A DNA stretch of 64,000 bases, taken from the IMG/VR virus record IMGVR_UViG_3300025030_001854, positions 1 to 64,000 of that record, one strand, 5' to 3'. This document shows positions 40,408 through 47,110 of this stretch, one piece after another; position 1 is the first letter of the stretch, and each line of letters starts with the position of its first letter. The position numbers were made by a program, and so were the translations under genes. Below the pieces are notes generated by a model. It saw only the letters and a list, made by a program, of their open reading frames with translations, did not search any database and was not told the DNA's origin. Origin of the DNA: a virus.

Positions 40408-40586
40408 TTAGACGGGCCATCCCGTTTCCAGCGGGAGAAGCCACTTTGGCTTTTTATTTTCCACATCTTCTCTTAAACGATTCTCTATATCATTATATGA
40501 AAAAACATCGCAATATCTAAGACCATGATAATCTCGATTTGCATTTTTTCCCAATTTAAAAACCACTGTTGGTCATACCAATTCAT
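40408..40586 (-). pseudogene. frameshifted small gene, about 59 aa
   Basis: ATG at 40586 reads MNWYDQQWF and then leaves the coding frame. The -1 frame continues KLGKNANRDYHGLRYCDVF and ends LETGWPV at 40408. The break falls in a T5-A3 run near 40555, so one missing T restores a single protein. A late-type element GTGTAAT lies 8 bp before the ATG. Sequencing indel, transcriptional slippage or true pseudogene cannot be told apart here. Confidence 0.6.
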
Positions 40587-40594
40587 GTATTACT

Positions 40595-40601
40595 ATTACA
40601 C
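40595..40601 (-). promoter_or_regulatory. late-type promoter element
   Basis: GTGTAAT between tRNA-Ser(CGA) and the ATG at 40586 (8 bp gap). Confidence 0.55.
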
Positions 40602-40606
40602 TTTTT

Positions 40607-40691
40607 CGGCTGTTGAAGGGATTGCACCCTCGCGCCCAAAGGGACGGCTTCAGTTTTCGAGACTGACCTATTACTACTCTAGCAAACAGCC
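40607..40691 (-). tRNA. tRNA-Ser(CGA)
   Basis: 85 nt. Acceptor GGCTGTT/AACAGCC, D stem CTA/TAG, anticodon loop CTCGAAA, long serine-type variable arm. T loop TGCAATC (G55). D loop GAGTAGTAA lacks GG. Discriminator G, no encoded CCA. Confidence 0.9.
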
Positions 40692-40838
40692 CTAACTGCT
40701 TTTCTTGGATTCGTGACAAGAACAGTCGCAACTCTTCTTAGAACACCAATTAAATTTCTTTTTTAGCCAAACTAAAAGTCCAGCACAAAAAATTGGAATT
40801 CCTATACAAAAAATTCCACCATCAATACAAGATATCAT
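40692..40838 (-). CDS. small membrane protein with Cys-rich tail, 48 aa
   Basis: Starts MISCIDGGIF: one membrane helix, then WCSKKSCDCSCHES. Its stop abuts the tRNA-Ser 5' end and its ATG overlaps the upstream stop (TAATG). Confidence 0.6.
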   Translation of the reverse strand: MISCIDGGIFCIGIPIFCAGLLVWLKKKFNWCSKKSCDCSCHESKKSS

Positions 40839-40978
40839 TATTTTTCCCCTTTAGAACATTTACCACATAAAAATTGTGAGCCATTCCACCATAATAACAA
40901 CAAAGGATAAATATCGTGACAACATTCGCATTCTTGCAAAAGGTCATAATTCCCTATATTGTCGTATCCATCCCACAT
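40838..40978 (-). CDS. zinc-finger-like small protein, 46 aa
   Basis: CECCHDIY and CGKCSKG make a four-Cys zinc site in 46 residues. TAATG coupling to the next gene. Confidence 0.6.
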   Translation of the reverse strand: MWDGYDNIGNYDLLQECECCHDIYPLLLLWWNGSQFLCGKCSKGEK

Positions 40979-40989
40979 ATTATAGTTTA

Positions 40990-41154
40990 TTAAATTAATT
41001 CCCTAAGATAACGTTTAATTTCAATACGAGCGGGTTTATTAGCTTTGGCATATTGCTTTTTAGAAGCTCTAATAGCAGTATGAAGCTTGTCTTCTGGAAG
41101 TTCTGAAGATTCTCGTAATGCTTTTCTAATGAGTTTTGCTGTTTTTGCGTTCAT
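40990..41154 (-). CDS. small basic helical protein, 54 aa
   Basis: Starts MNAKTAKLIRKALRESSEL; strongly basic and helical, so nucleic-acid binding is possible. 6 bp from the upstream gene. Confidence 0.6.
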   Translation of the reverse strand: MNAKTAKLIRKALRESSELPEDKLHTAIRASKKQYAKANKPARIEIKRYLRELI

Positions 41155-41160
41155 AAAAGT

Positions 41161-41415
41161 TTAACTATTTTTTATATATTTTTCTAATTCTTTATCGGGT
41201 AAATTTTTTCTCATTTCGACACATTGAGGATTTGAAGAAGAACATCTACCGCCAAATTTTAAGCATTCATAAAAATAAGAGCCTTTTAAATTCATTAATT
41301 CTTGTCTAGTAGATTTTGGGGCCAATTCTGGATATTTTTTAAACGATACAAATTTACCAAGCTCTAAATTTCCAACTTTTTTACATTCTACAAATTGAAT
41401 ACTATAACGTCTCAT
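41161..41415 (-). CDS. hypothetical protein, 84 aa
   Basis: Four Cys (YECLKFGGRCSSSNPQCVEM) in the C-terminal half suggest a zinc or disulfide site; Lys-rich. One base after the 37-residue gene. Confidence 0.6.
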   Translation of the reverse strand: MRRYSIQFVECKKVGNLELGKFVSFKKYPELAPKSTRQELMNLKGSYFYECLKFGGRCSSSNPQCVEMRKNLPDKELEKYIKNS

Positions 41416-41416
41416 A

Positions 41417-41530
41417 TTAAATTCCAGTAAAAGTGTCTTTTTTCTTTTTTTTAAACCACTCTTCTACTTCTAACCACAAAGCCACTACAATTAGTAGAAC
41501 TAATATAAAAAAATCTTTTATGGTTCTCAT
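41417..41530 (-). CDS. small membrane peptide, 37 aa
   Basis: Starts MRTIKDFFILVLLIVVALWL with a basic tail. The start is placed immediately after tRNA-Thr(GGT), because longer readings run through two tRNA genes. Confidence 0.5.
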   Translation of the reverse strand: MRTIKDFFILVLLIVVALWLEVEEWFKKKKKDTFTGI

Positions 41531-41604
41531 TGGAGCCCTAAGATGGTATCGCGCCATCGTCTCTTGAATACCAATCAAGAATAATGCTTTTATACTATTA
41601 GGGC
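41531..41604 (-). tRNA. tRNA-Thr(GGT)
   Basis: 74 nt with encoded CCA. Acceptor GCCCTAA/TTAGGGC, anticodon arm CTTGA-TTGGTAT-TCAAG. T loop CGCGATA (C54, G55). The D arm is weak (ATA/TAT). Confidence 0.85.
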
Positions 41605-41620
41605 ATAAACAAAATATTTG

Positions 41621-41692
41621 AGCCCCGTCCCAGAATTGCACTGAGATTTCTTCCTTACGAGGGAAGCACATCTCTATTTATGTTTACGGGGC
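41621..41692 (-). tRNA. tRNA-Thr(CGT)
   Basis: 72 nt, no encoded CCA. Acceptor GCCCCGT/ACGGGGC, D stem CAT/ATG, anticodon arm CTTCC-CTCGTAA-GGAAG. T loop TGCAATT (G55). D loop AAATAGAG lacks GG. Confidence 0.9.
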
Positions 41693-41729
41693 TTAGACCC
41701 ATTATAAAATGGGCGGGTTCTGGCCAAAT

Positions 41730-41948
41730 TTAAGCGGTTACTAATTGAGAATTCTTATATTCTTCTCCGCACTTATCACAAACAACAACTGGTTGAAATC
41801 CAATTTCTTCTCGGCCCGTGCCACTCAATAGGGCCGAAACCTTACGAATTGTCAATACTTGTTTAAAGTATCCATGTCCACACTTACACATAACTTGTGT
41901 CGTTTGAGACATAGGAATACTGCGAGGACTTAGGTCTGATGCGTTCAT
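41730..41948 (-). CDS. zinc-binding hypothetical protein, 72 aa
   Basis: CKCGHGYF and CDKCGEEY form a zinc ribbon. 4 bp after the 59-residue membrane gene. No family is recognised. Confidence 0.65.
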   Translation of the reverse strand: MNASDLSPRSIPMSQTTQVMCKCGHGYFKQVLTIRKVSALLSGTGREEIGFQPVVVCDKCGEEYKNSQLVTA

Positions 41949-41952
41949 ATTT

Positions 41953-42132
41953 TTAATTTAAAAAGAAAATTCCGACTAAACAAAATAAAACACCAATACC
42001 TAAATAAGCAAATAGCTTACATAGCATTTTAAAGTTTTTGGCATTTGCTTGTTCTTCAACGTATAAATTATCCCAAGAGGTTTCTTCCTGTTTAAGGACA
42101 GGAGATTTAAGGTCAATTTCTTGATTTTCCAT
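41953..42132 (-). CDS. small membrane protein, 59 aa
   Basis: Starts MENQEIDLKS; acidic N-terminal half and a C-terminal membrane helix (FAYLGIGVLFCLVGIFF). Promoter 7 bp upstream. Confidence 0.65.
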   Translation of the reverse strand: MENQEIDLKSPVLKQEETSWDNLYVEEQANAKNFKMLCKLFAYLGIGVLFCLVGIFFLN

Positions 42133-42139
42133 ATAGGTT

Positions 42140-42168
42140 ATATTAAATTAGAGTTGCTGGTTTGTCAA
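42140..42168 (-). promoter_or_regulatory. early promoter
   Basis: TTGACA (42163-42168), 17 bp, TAATAT (42140-42145); ATG after 7 bp. Confidence 0.75.
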
Positions 42169-42176
42169 ACAAAAAT

Positions 42177-42253
42177 TGGTGTTCGCGGTTGGATTTGCAC
42201 CAACCTAATCTATCTACGATTACTTTTTTAGGAAAAAAGGTCGATACGCGAAC
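42177..42253 (-). tRNA. tRNA-Arg(CCT), no D arm
   Basis: 77 nt with CCA. Acceptor GTTCGCG/CGCGAAC. Only TATCGAC lies between acceptor and anticodon arm CTTTT-TTCCTAA-AAAAG, so the D arm is missing. An extra hairpin TAATC-GTAGATA-GATTA follows, then T loop TGCAAAT. Reading the second hairpin as anticodon arm (AGA) is the less likely alternative. Confidence 0.7.
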
Positions 42254-42266
42254 AAAAAATTATAAA

Positions 42267-42581
42267 TTAACATCCATAATTGCTATCTTCTGGAGGAATA
42301 ATTAATGGTTCCAGTTTAAGGGTTTTCTTAAGAAGGTTCTTCTTAATAAGGACGCTTAAAGCTTTTGCTCTTAGATTAAATTCTCTTTGAGATTCTTTTC
42401 TTTTCTGACCTGCAAATTTTTTTGTTTTTCTTTCTTTTTTATTAAATTGACCTTGATGACCAATTCTCCATTTATCTCCAAGAGATTCTAATGGTTCACG
42501 ACAAATAGGACATAACCCATAACCCTTACGGCTATATTTATGCTTTTCGCAAACGTAATTTAAGTTTCTATTTCCAAACAT
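42267..42581 (-). CDS. zinc-finger-like conserved phage protein, 104 aa
   Basis: NYVCEKHKYSRKGYGLCPICREPL is a Cys/His zinc site seen in many T4-like phage small proteins; the remainder is very basic. It may bind nucleic acid. Function unknown. Confidence 0.7.
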   Translation of the reverse strand: MFGNRNLNYVCEKHKYSRKGYGLCPICREPLESLGDKWRIGHQGQFNKKERKTKKFAGQKRKESQREFNLRAKALSVLIKKNLLKKTLKLEPLIIPPEDSNYGC

Positions 42582-42587
42582 ACAATT

Positions 42588-42854
42588 TCATTTAATTAAT
42601 TTATATTTACTCTTAAGAAAATCAATACGAGTGGAATATTTAGAACTCTCAATAATTGGATTTCCTTCTATCTTCAGAAAGATATAACGGACTTCTGTTC
42701 TATCTTTATTTATAGCAACAATTTTAATGAAGGTATCTCCCCAATCTTTGTCTACTAATTCGTCACCAACAGAAATATTGGGACAACAGGATTTAGAAAT
42801 AATACTCTTTCCGTTAACAACAAAATTCCAAAATCTAGTAAAAATATTATTCAT
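42588..42854 (-). CDS. hypothetical protein, 88 aa
   Basis: Central part ISVGDELVDKDWGDTFIKIVAI reads as a small SH3-like barrel. No family is recognised. It starts 11 bp after the tRNA-Arg(TCT) 3' end. Confidence 0.6.
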   Translation of the reverse strand: MNNIFTRFWNFVVNGKSIISKSCCPNISVGDELVDKDWGDTFIKIVAINKDRTEVRYIFLKIEGNPIIESSKYSTRIDFLKSKYKLIK

Positions 42855-42865
42855 AATATATAAAT

Positions 42866-42943
42866 TGGTAGGATAGGAGGGATTCGAACCCTCATTAGTC
42901 CATTATGCACACATTGTTTAGAAGACAAGGCCATTACTATCCC
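42866..42943 (-). tRNA. tRNA-Arg(TCT), no D arm
   Basis: 78 nt with CCA. Acceptor GGGATAG/CTATCCT. TAATGGC replaces the D arm. Anticodon loop CTTCTAA, then a 19-nt variable region. T loop TTCGAAT is canonical, which is rare in this array. Confidence 0.75.
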
Positions 42944-42970
42944 ATTAAATTATTTAATTACTTTAAACTT

Positions 42971-43168
42971 TTATCGTCCTTTTCTGGGAGGATAAAAAAA
43001 TATAGAGCTTTTACAAACCTCACAGGTTTCTCTTGCGAAATCTCCATCTCTCTGGCATGACTCTATTTTCAGTTCCCGTTGAAAAGCTTCAAAACGAGAG
43101 AAACAATTAGGACAAGTACTAATCCAAATTTCTTCTGAAGGAGGATTGCCTCTAAAAACACATTTCAT
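42971..43168 (-). CDS. zinc-binding small protein, 65 aa
   Basis: CPNCFSRF and CEVCKSSIF pairs indicate a zinc ribbon; basic ending. 1 bp after the 63-residue gene. Confidence 0.65.
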   Translation of the reverse strand: MKCVFRGNPPSEEIWISTCPNCFSRFEAFQRELKIESCQRDGDFARETCEVCKSSIFFYPPRKGR

Positions 43169-43169
43169 A

Positions 43170-43361
43170 TTAAATTTTTTTCTCTATTTTCACCACCAAA
43201 AATTCTATATCTTTAGCAAAATGAAGAGTCTCCTGTTTATTTCTTCTCGCATCACGAATAGCTAATTTTTTATTTTTCCAGTTACTTGATTGAATATGCC
43301 AAGTAATAGGAAAATCTTCTCTGTTTCTCCAAAAAATTGTATAATTGATGGTAGATTTCAT
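43170..43361 (-). CDS. hypothetical protein, 63 aa
   Basis: Aromatic N-terminal half (NYTIFWRNREDFPITW) and basic helical end. No family is recognised. Confidence 0.6.
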   Translation of the reverse strand: MKSTINYTIFWRNREDFPITWHIQSSNWKNKKLAIRDARRNKQETLHFAKDIEFLVVKIEKKI

Positions 43362-43371
43362 TTTAAATAAT

Positions 43372-43536
43372 TCAGTTTTTTTTAATTTGATTTCGAGTTT
43401 TTAACACCCAGGCTGTCTCGACGATAGTATAACCATCTTGGTCACATACGCTATCCCATTCTCCAATAGATATAAGATAATCTTTCGCCTGTTGATAAGT
43501 TAGACCTTTTTCTTTTTCGAAGTCACTAATTTTCAT
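43372..43536 (-). CDS. hypothetical protein, 54 aa
   Basis: Starts MKISDFEKEKGLTYQQAKDY, with a helix then a beta hairpin. It lies 7 bp after the tRNA-Cys 3' end. No family is recognised. Confidence 0.6.
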   Translation of the reverse strand: MKISDFEKEKGLTYQQAKDYLISIGEWDSVCDQDGYTIVETAWVLKTRNQIKKN

Positions 43537-43543
43537 TCAGAAA

Positions 43544-43619
43544 TGGAGTCCGCTATAGGAATCGCACCTATCAACCCTCGTTTTGCAGACGCGGTGTTTC
43601 ACTAGCCACACCAGCGGAC
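43544..43619 (-). tRNA. tRNA-Cys(GCA)
   Basis: 76 nt with CCA. Acceptor GTCCGCT/AGCGGAC, D stem GTGT/ACAC, anticodon loop CTGCAAA. T loop TGCGATT (G55). Confidence 0.9.
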
Positions 43620-43623
43620 ATTT

Positions 43624-43827
43624 TTATTCTTCATTAAAAGTCTTATCTTGGCATTCCTGGCAAAGGCCCGAAATCCTCGCCTCCTTACGGCTTAGAGTAT
43701 CTCGAAAAGGCCCATAAGGCTTTCGGCAGATTGGACAGACTTCTTTCCCGATGCTTTCCTGCCTATTTACACCAAAAATTTGGGTCAAAAGTTTATCAAT
43801 TGCTGGATTTTTCTCTGTCGGTTTCAT
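43624..43827 (-). CDS. zinc-ribbon protein, 67 aa
   Basis: CPICRKPYG and CQECQDK pairs, with ISGLC nearby. Typical small phage zinc ribbon. 4 bp from the tRNA-Cys 5' end. Confidence 0.65.
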   Translation of the reverse strand: MKPTEKNPAIDKLLTQIFGVNRQESIGKEVCPICRKPYGPFRDTLSRKEARISGLCQECQDKTFNEE

Positions 43828-43840
43828 AATATTCTTTAAA

Positions 43841-44071
43841 TTAATTAGTTATTTTATCCGCCAAAGTTCTAAGAGCACCAGAAAGAGCAATTAAATCTTG
43901 CTTACGAACAGTATTAAGACAGAACGTAGATGCTACTGTTGAATCAGTTCGTTGCGTGACATCAAAAACCAAACTATGATAACAAAAATTTTTCATCTTG
44001 TTCTTCTTAAGAGTAAGAAAGACTACTGAATTATAGCTATTAATTACTACAGATACAGATTGTCGTTTCAT
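43841..44071 (-). CDS. hypothetical protein, 76 aa
   Basis: Starts MKRQSVSVVINSYNSVVFLTL; beta strands then a helix (DLIALSGALRTLADKI). Promoter 6 bp upstream, inside the next gene. No family is recognised. Confidence 0.6.
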   Translation of the reverse strand: MKRQSVSVVINSYNSVVFLTLKKNKMKNFCYHSLVFDVTQRTDSTVASTFCLNTVRKQDLIALSGALRTLADKITN

Positions 44072-44077
44072 AATCTT

Positions 44078-44106
44078 ACTTTACTCCTGTTTTGGCTGCT
44101 CGTCAA
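44078..44106 (-). promoter_or_regulatory. early promoter
   Basis: TTGACG (44101-44106), 17 bp, TAAAGT (44078-44083); ATG after 6 bp. Confidence 0.7.
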
Positions 44107-44374
44107 GCCATTTTGCAATCACATCACAATGACACGACACTTCTTTATCGGCACGTTTACAATAACAGCCTAATTTTTCATCTTTTAAAGTTAAAACTAA
44201 ATCATAAAACCTTTTATCTTTAAGACAAAAATTAAACCATTTAGCAAATTTATTAATAACTTCTTCTCTTGTCCCATCTCTACCGATTTCAAAAGGATTA
44301 CCAAATATAGAACCCCTTCCACAGTACTCATAAGGAGTTTCTGAATAAGCTCTTATATTAATTACTTTTGTCAT
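44081..44374 (-). CDS. DUF4326-like protein, 97 aa
   Basis: GRGSIFGNPFEIGRDGTREEVINKF and LGCYCKRADKEVSCHCDVIAKWL are the hallmark blocks of DUF4326, common in phages, with conserved Cys/His. Function unknown. Start at MTKVINIR. Confidence 0.85.
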   Translation of the reverse strand: MTKVINIRAYSETPYEYCGRGSIFGNPFEIGRDGTREEVINKFAKWFNFCLKDKRFYDLVLTLKDEKLGCYCKRADKEVSCHCDVIAKWLDEQPKQE

Positions 44375-44391
44375 ATATATTTGCAAACGGG

Positions 44392-44464
44392 GAGATTTGC
44401 ACTCCCACGCTTTTTAAAGCCTAAGATTCTCGGTCTTAGATGTCTGCTCTTTCATCACGTTTGC
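44392..44464 (-). tRNA. tRNA-Leu(GAG)
   Basis: 73 nt, no CCA. Acceptor GCAAACG/CGTTTGC, D stem ATG/CAT, anticodon loop CCGAGAA (C33 rather than U33), variable arm GCTTT/AAGC. T loop TGCAAAT. D loop AAAGAGCAGA lacks GG. Confidence 0.8.
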
Positions 44465-44923
44465 TCTATTTCTTACTCCATAATTAGAGGTTTGAGCATG
44501 ACAATTACAGCATAAAAGTTGAATATTGAATAATCTATTATCCTTATTATCTCCATTGATATGATGTAATTCCAAAGGAATATATAATGTATTCCATTTA
44601 ACCCGACCACATTTTTCGCATTGATGTTTTTTTAAACCCTCTTGAATCAATCTTTTTTTTAAACAATGACTACTAATTTTTATGCAATCTTTTACAAGAA
44701 AATATTCAATGGGTTTTCTGGTTGGAGCCCTTTTACCTCTCCAGATAGCTTGACCCAAAAAATGAGGTGCTTTTATTAAAAACTCTTCGGCCCTTTCTTT
44801 TATTCTTAAATAATTATGACTGTCTGGATACAATCCCAATTTAATACATACACTTCTCCAAGATTCTGAATTTTGAATCACAATATTTAATGTTTGAAAA
44901 TCAATTTGTTTTATCTTACCCAT
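44414..44923 (-). CDS. HNH homing endonuclease overlapping tRNA-Leu
   Basis: A 169-residue HNH protein. HQCEKCGRVKWNTLYIPLELHHINGDNKDNRLFNIQLLCCNCHAQT is the zinc-stabilised HNH core (two Cys pairs, His-His, Asn, His). N-terminal helices probably recognise DNA. The last 17 codons lie inside the tRNA-Leu gene (51 bp overlap), suggesting the enzyme homes to tRNA genes. Confidence 0.9.
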   Translation of the reverse strand: MGKIKQIDFQTLNIVIQNSESWRSVCIKLGLYPDSHNYLRIKERAEEFLIKAPHFLGQAIWRGKRAPTRKPIEYFLVKDCIKISSHCLKKRLIQEGLKKHQCEKCGRVKWNTLYIPLELHHINGDNKDNRLFNIQLLCCNCHAQTSNYGVRNRANVMKEQTSKTENLRL

Positions 44924-44934
44924 ACTGTCTAATA

Positions 44935-44941
44935 GTTACAC
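44935..44941 (-). promoter_or_regulatory. late-type promoter element
   Basis: GTGTAAC, 11 bp before the ATG of the HNH gene. Confidence 0.5.
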
Positions 44942-44980
44942 GAAACAGTATGAATTGGGAATTTTCCCTATCTAAAAATT

Positions 44981-45071
44981 TGCGGGGTCTGAGATTTGAA
45001 CCTCAGTCCAGAGTGACAAGCTCTCTTGTATACCCTACTCGCCTTTCGGTTCTTCAGGGCCGCTCCCCCGC
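44981..45071 (-). tRNA. tRNA-like RNA, anticodon unclear
   Basis: About 90 nt. GCGGGG/CCCCGC acceptor and a T arm with canonical TTCAAAT. The D-like stem CGG/CCG can be drawn. The middle forms CCCT/AGGG and ACAAG/CTTGT hairpins instead of a normal anticodon arm. Possibly degenerate or a structured RNA of another kind. Confidence 0.45.
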
Positions 45072-45072
45072 G

Positions 45073-45474
45073 TCAGTAACCTCGGTAACAAACCGTTAAG
45101 TGTAACGGCCATTTTAAATCAGGTTTTAATCCTAATTCAGTTCTTATATGTTGAATAAAAGGACATTCCACTAATAACCAAAAATACTCTCCTAAAAAGA
45201 AATATTCATGGTCAGTCTTAATATCAGAGAAATATTTAAATTCAATTACTTTTCCTTCATATTTACCCCATAAAGGATGTTGATTAATTCCCCTTTCGTG
45301 TTTTCCAGGAAGAATCGTAACGTGGCTTCCGTGGTAAGAGGTAGAAGTTTTCTTGCCGATAAATCTTTCTACCCAAAATCTATAGTAATTAGCAATAGAA
45401 TGAGGACATTCTAAAATTATCCAATCATTCTTATATCTAATAACGCCTTTGGCGAAATAAAATTTTTCTTTCAT
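45073..45474 (-). CDS. 2H phosphoesterase-like protein, 133 aa
   Basis: Two His-x-Thr-x motifs, GSHVTILPG at about residue 50 and LHLTVCYRG at the C-terminus, are the signature of 2H phosphoesterases (LigT/CPDase). They open 2',3'-cyclic phosphates or cleave 2'-5' bonds. In this genome it pairs logically with the RNA ligase and macro domain in RNA-end healing. An anti-defence cleavage of 2'-5' or cyclic oligonucleotides is an alternative. The sequence outside the motifs is unusual (Trp/Tyr-rich). Confidence 0.7.
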   Translation of the reverse strand: MKEKFYFAKGVIRYKNDWIILECPHSIANYYRFWVERFIGKKTSTSYHGSHVTILPGKHERGINQHPLWGKYEGKVIEFKYFSDIKTDHEYFFLGEYFWLLVECPFIQHIRTELGLKPDLKWPLHLTVCYRGY

Positions 45475-45519
45475 AATTCAATCCTTTCTGTTTTTTTCAC
45501 CAGATAAGTGAACGGTTCT

Positions 45520-45548
45520 ACACTAAAACGTATTTGTTTTGTCGTCAA
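45520..45548 (-). promoter_or_regulatory. early promoter
   Basis: TTGACG (45543-45548), 17 bp, TAGTGT (45520-45525). The ATG of the 2H gene is 45 bp on. Confidence 0.6.
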
Positions 45549-45718
45549 GGACTTTCCAAAACTAACGGCCCTATCACTTCACGACAATCATTAGATAATC
45601 TTAATTCTTTTATTCTTTTTAAACACTCTTTTTTAAAAGAAAATCTTTCAAACCGAACATCCCAATGTCCTTCCATTTGATTATACTCAAAATATTCTTC
45701 GTAAATAATAAAATACAT
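45545..45718 (-). CDS. hypothetical protein, 57 aa
   Basis: Starts MYFIIYEEYFEYNQ; Tyr/Phe-rich strand, then a basic helix (KKECLKRIKELRL). It starts 5 bp after the tRNA-Leu(CAA) 3' end. No family is recognised. Confidence 0.6.
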   Translation of the reverse strand: MYFIIYEEYFEYNQMEGHWDVRFERFSFKKECLKRIKELRLSNDCREVIGPLVLESP

Positions 45719-45723
45719 AAATT

Positions 45724-45798
45724 TGGTAGTCCCGAACGGTCTTGCGCCGATACTTGCGAATTTTTGAAATTCGTGCCTCTGCTTTGGGCTACGGGACC
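45724..45798 (-). tRNA. tRNA-Leu(CAA), short variable loop
   Basis: 75 nt with CCA. Acceptor GGTCCCG/CGGGACT, D stem GCC/GGC, anticodon arm CGAAT-TTCAAAA-ATTCG. T loop CGCAAGA. The 5-nt variable loop is odd for leucine, which is class II in bacteria. Confidence 0.85.
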
Positions 45799-45800
45799 AT

Positions 45801-46082
45801 TTAATCTAAATTTTCTGGTTTAACTGGCCAACCAATACTTAAAAAGGATTCTAATTGCTCTCCCGCATTATATTTCCACTTAGGAGGTTCATCACAAATA
45901 GCGGAACAAAAATCCATTAATTGATACGCTGGAAGAGAAACTATTTGATGGATATCACTACCTAAAACTTTAGCCCCAATCTTATAAGCTATTTTTTCGG
46001 CGTCTTCTAAAGATTGAGCGGGCAAATGGAAAGCATATTTCCGATTTTCAATATCATATTCAAGTAAATACAATTTCACCAT
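45801..46082 (-). CDS. hypothetical protein, 93 aa
   Basis: Alpha/beta protein (LPAQSLEDAEKIAYKIGAKVLG); the N-terminal strand and helix resemble small ferredoxin-like folds. No family is recognised. Confidence 0.6.
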   Translation of the reverse strand: MVKLYLLEYDIENRKYAFHLPAQSLEDAEKIAYKIGAKVLGSDIHQIVSLPAYQLMDFCSAICDEPPKWKYNAGEQLESFLSIGWPVKPENLD

Positions 46083-46083
46083 A

Positions 46084-46248
46084 TTAATTTTTTAATTCAA
46101 ATTCAAGTTTAGTTAAAGTTTTCAAATTTAAATCTTTTTTCTTACATTCTTCACATCCATTTTTAACAAAGATTTCTGTTTTGTCTTTTGATGGACAACG
46201 GCATTGTTCTAACACTTTACCGCAACTACATTTTTTTATATAATGCAT
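46084..46248 (-). CDS. zinc-binding small protein, 54 aa
   Basis: KCSCGKVLEQCRCPSK and CEECKKK provide Cys for a zinc site. One base from the next gene. Lys-rich. Confidence 0.6.
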   Translation of the reverse strand: MHYIKKCSCGKVLEQCRCPSKDKTEIFVKNGCEECKKKDLNLKTLTKLEFELKN

Positions 46249-46253
46249 AGAGA

Positions 46254-46448
46254 TTATTTTCCAATTGGCATAAACTCAATCACAAAATCTGTATAATCAT
46301 CAGGCAATAGCAAAATATTTCCATTGGATGTTACAATTGATTTACCAGAACGAGGATTTGCCCATGTTCCACCACCCTCACGAACAAAACAGTAAGTGTT
46401 ATCTACTTTAACTACAGAACCAATAGGTAAAGCTAAAATATTTTTCAT
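46254..46448 (-). CDS. hypothetical protein, paralogue family B, 64 aa
   Basis: LPIGSVVKVDNTYCFVREGG and DFVIEFMPIGK align with the 66-residue protein at 18400. Start at MKNILALP, 4 bp after tRNA-Glu(CTC). Confidence 0.7.
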   Translation of the reverse strand: MKNILALPIGSVVKVDNTYCFVREGGGTWANPRSGKSIVTSNGNILLLPDDYTDFVIEFMPIGK

Positions 46449-46451
46449 AAA

Positions 46452-46528
46452 TGGTGAGATTAGAGGGCATTGCACCCTCGTTTACTGCTTGAGAAACAGT
46501 AGTCCTATTCTTCTTAGACGATAATCTC
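46452..46528 (-). tRNA. tRNA-Glu(CTC)
   Basis: 77 nt with CCA. Acceptor GAGATTA/TAATCTC, D stem GTC/GAC, anticodon arm ACTGT-TTCTCAA-GCAGT. T loop TGCAATG. D loop lacks GG. Confidence 0.9.
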
Positions 46529-46531
46529 ATT

Positions 46532-46867
46532 TTAAGAACTACATACTAAACTACTAATTTTAGCTATAACAGCGGCATCAATATAGTCTGTATACTTTGA
46601 TGTTATAGTTGTATAAAAACAATCGCTATTATCTATTTTTAGTATTCCGGTGCTGTCAATTGGCGGTAATGGGCTTCCGACAATAGTATTTTGGGTTAAA
46701 GTATTTAAACGATTTAACTCTACTTTTTCAGCTTCTCCACTACTTACCCATAGACTAAAAAGCGAAAAACACTCAGGACAAACATTCAAAACTTCTTCTT
46801 TGGGTTTTTTAAGTTGAATAGCTTCGTTTTCGTTTTCTATTCTTGATTGGCAAAAAAAGCATTCCAT
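46532..46867 (-). CDS. zinc-binding hypothetical protein, 111 aa
   Basis: N-terminal MECFFCQSRI and VCPECFSLF form a zinc site; the rest is mixed. Promoter 7 bp upstream. No family is recognised. Confidence 0.65.
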   Translation of the reverse strand: MECFFCQSRIENENEAIQLKKPKEEVLNVCPECFSLFSLWVSSGEAEKVELNRLNTLTQNTIVGSPLPPIDSTGILKIDNSDCFYTTITSKYTDYIDAAVIAKISSLVCSS

Positions 46868-46874
46868 AGTTAAA

Positions 46875-46903
46875 GATTAACCTGGAGTTGTTTGATTGTC
46901 AAG
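46875..46903 (-). promoter_or_regulatory. early promoter
   Basis: TTGACA (46898-46903), 17 bp, TAATCT (46875-46880); ATG after 7 bp. Confidence 0.7.
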
Positions 46904-46909
46904 AAAATT

Positions 46910-46980
46910 GGTGGCAGGCTGGGGATTCGCACCCCACCGAATTCCTTATGAGAGAACTCTGGCCGCTAGACCGCTTGCCA
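46910..46980 (-). tRNA. tRNA-Met(CAT)
   Basis: 71 nt with CCA. Acceptor GGCAAGC/GCCTGCC with one mismatch, anticodon loop CTCATAA, T loop TGCGAAT (G55). D loop AGCGGCC. It could be elongator Met or, if modified, Ile reading AUA. Confidence 0.85.
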
Positions 46981-46987
46981 AAAATAA

Positions 46988-46994
46988 GTGTAAT
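46988..46994 (+). promoter_or_regulatory. late-type promoter element
   Basis: GTGTAAT on the plus strand upstream of the HNH gene at 47111. The transcript would run antisense through the tRNA-Gly-like element. Confidence 0.45.
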
Positions 46995-47000
46995 ATATTG

Positions 47001-47084
47001 TGAATTGAGATTTGAAATAGCTATAATTTTTAGCCTCCTTATGTGCCCCTTGGAAGGGAGCTTCTGGTTTCCAGTCTCAATTCA
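47001..47084 (-). tRNA. tRNA-Gly(TCC)-like, aberrant
   Basis: Outer 10-bp stem TGAATTGAGA/TCTCAATTCA; D-arm-like CTGG-AAA-CCAG triloop hairpin; anticodon arm GCTCC-CTTCCAA-GGGGC; a third hairpin GGCTA/TAGCT with loop AAAATTA. The T arm and spacing are abnormal. A clean tRNA-Gly(TCC) exists at 52156. Confidence 0.45.
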
Positions 47085-47110
47085 CCATAAGGACGGCTAT
47101 GATTAATAAT

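Noticed and set aside
40420-40460. Plus-strand terminator-like hairpin near 40440
   Set aside because: It falls inside the minus-strand coding frame of the frameshifted gene and no plus-strand transcript is expected there.
41531-41671. N-terminal extension of the 37-residue membrane peptide
   Set aside because: The extension is encoded by two tRNA-Thr genes.
44981-45071. Selenocysteine or suppressor tRNA
   Set aside because: No TCA, CTA or TTA anticodon loop with a paired stem can be drawn.
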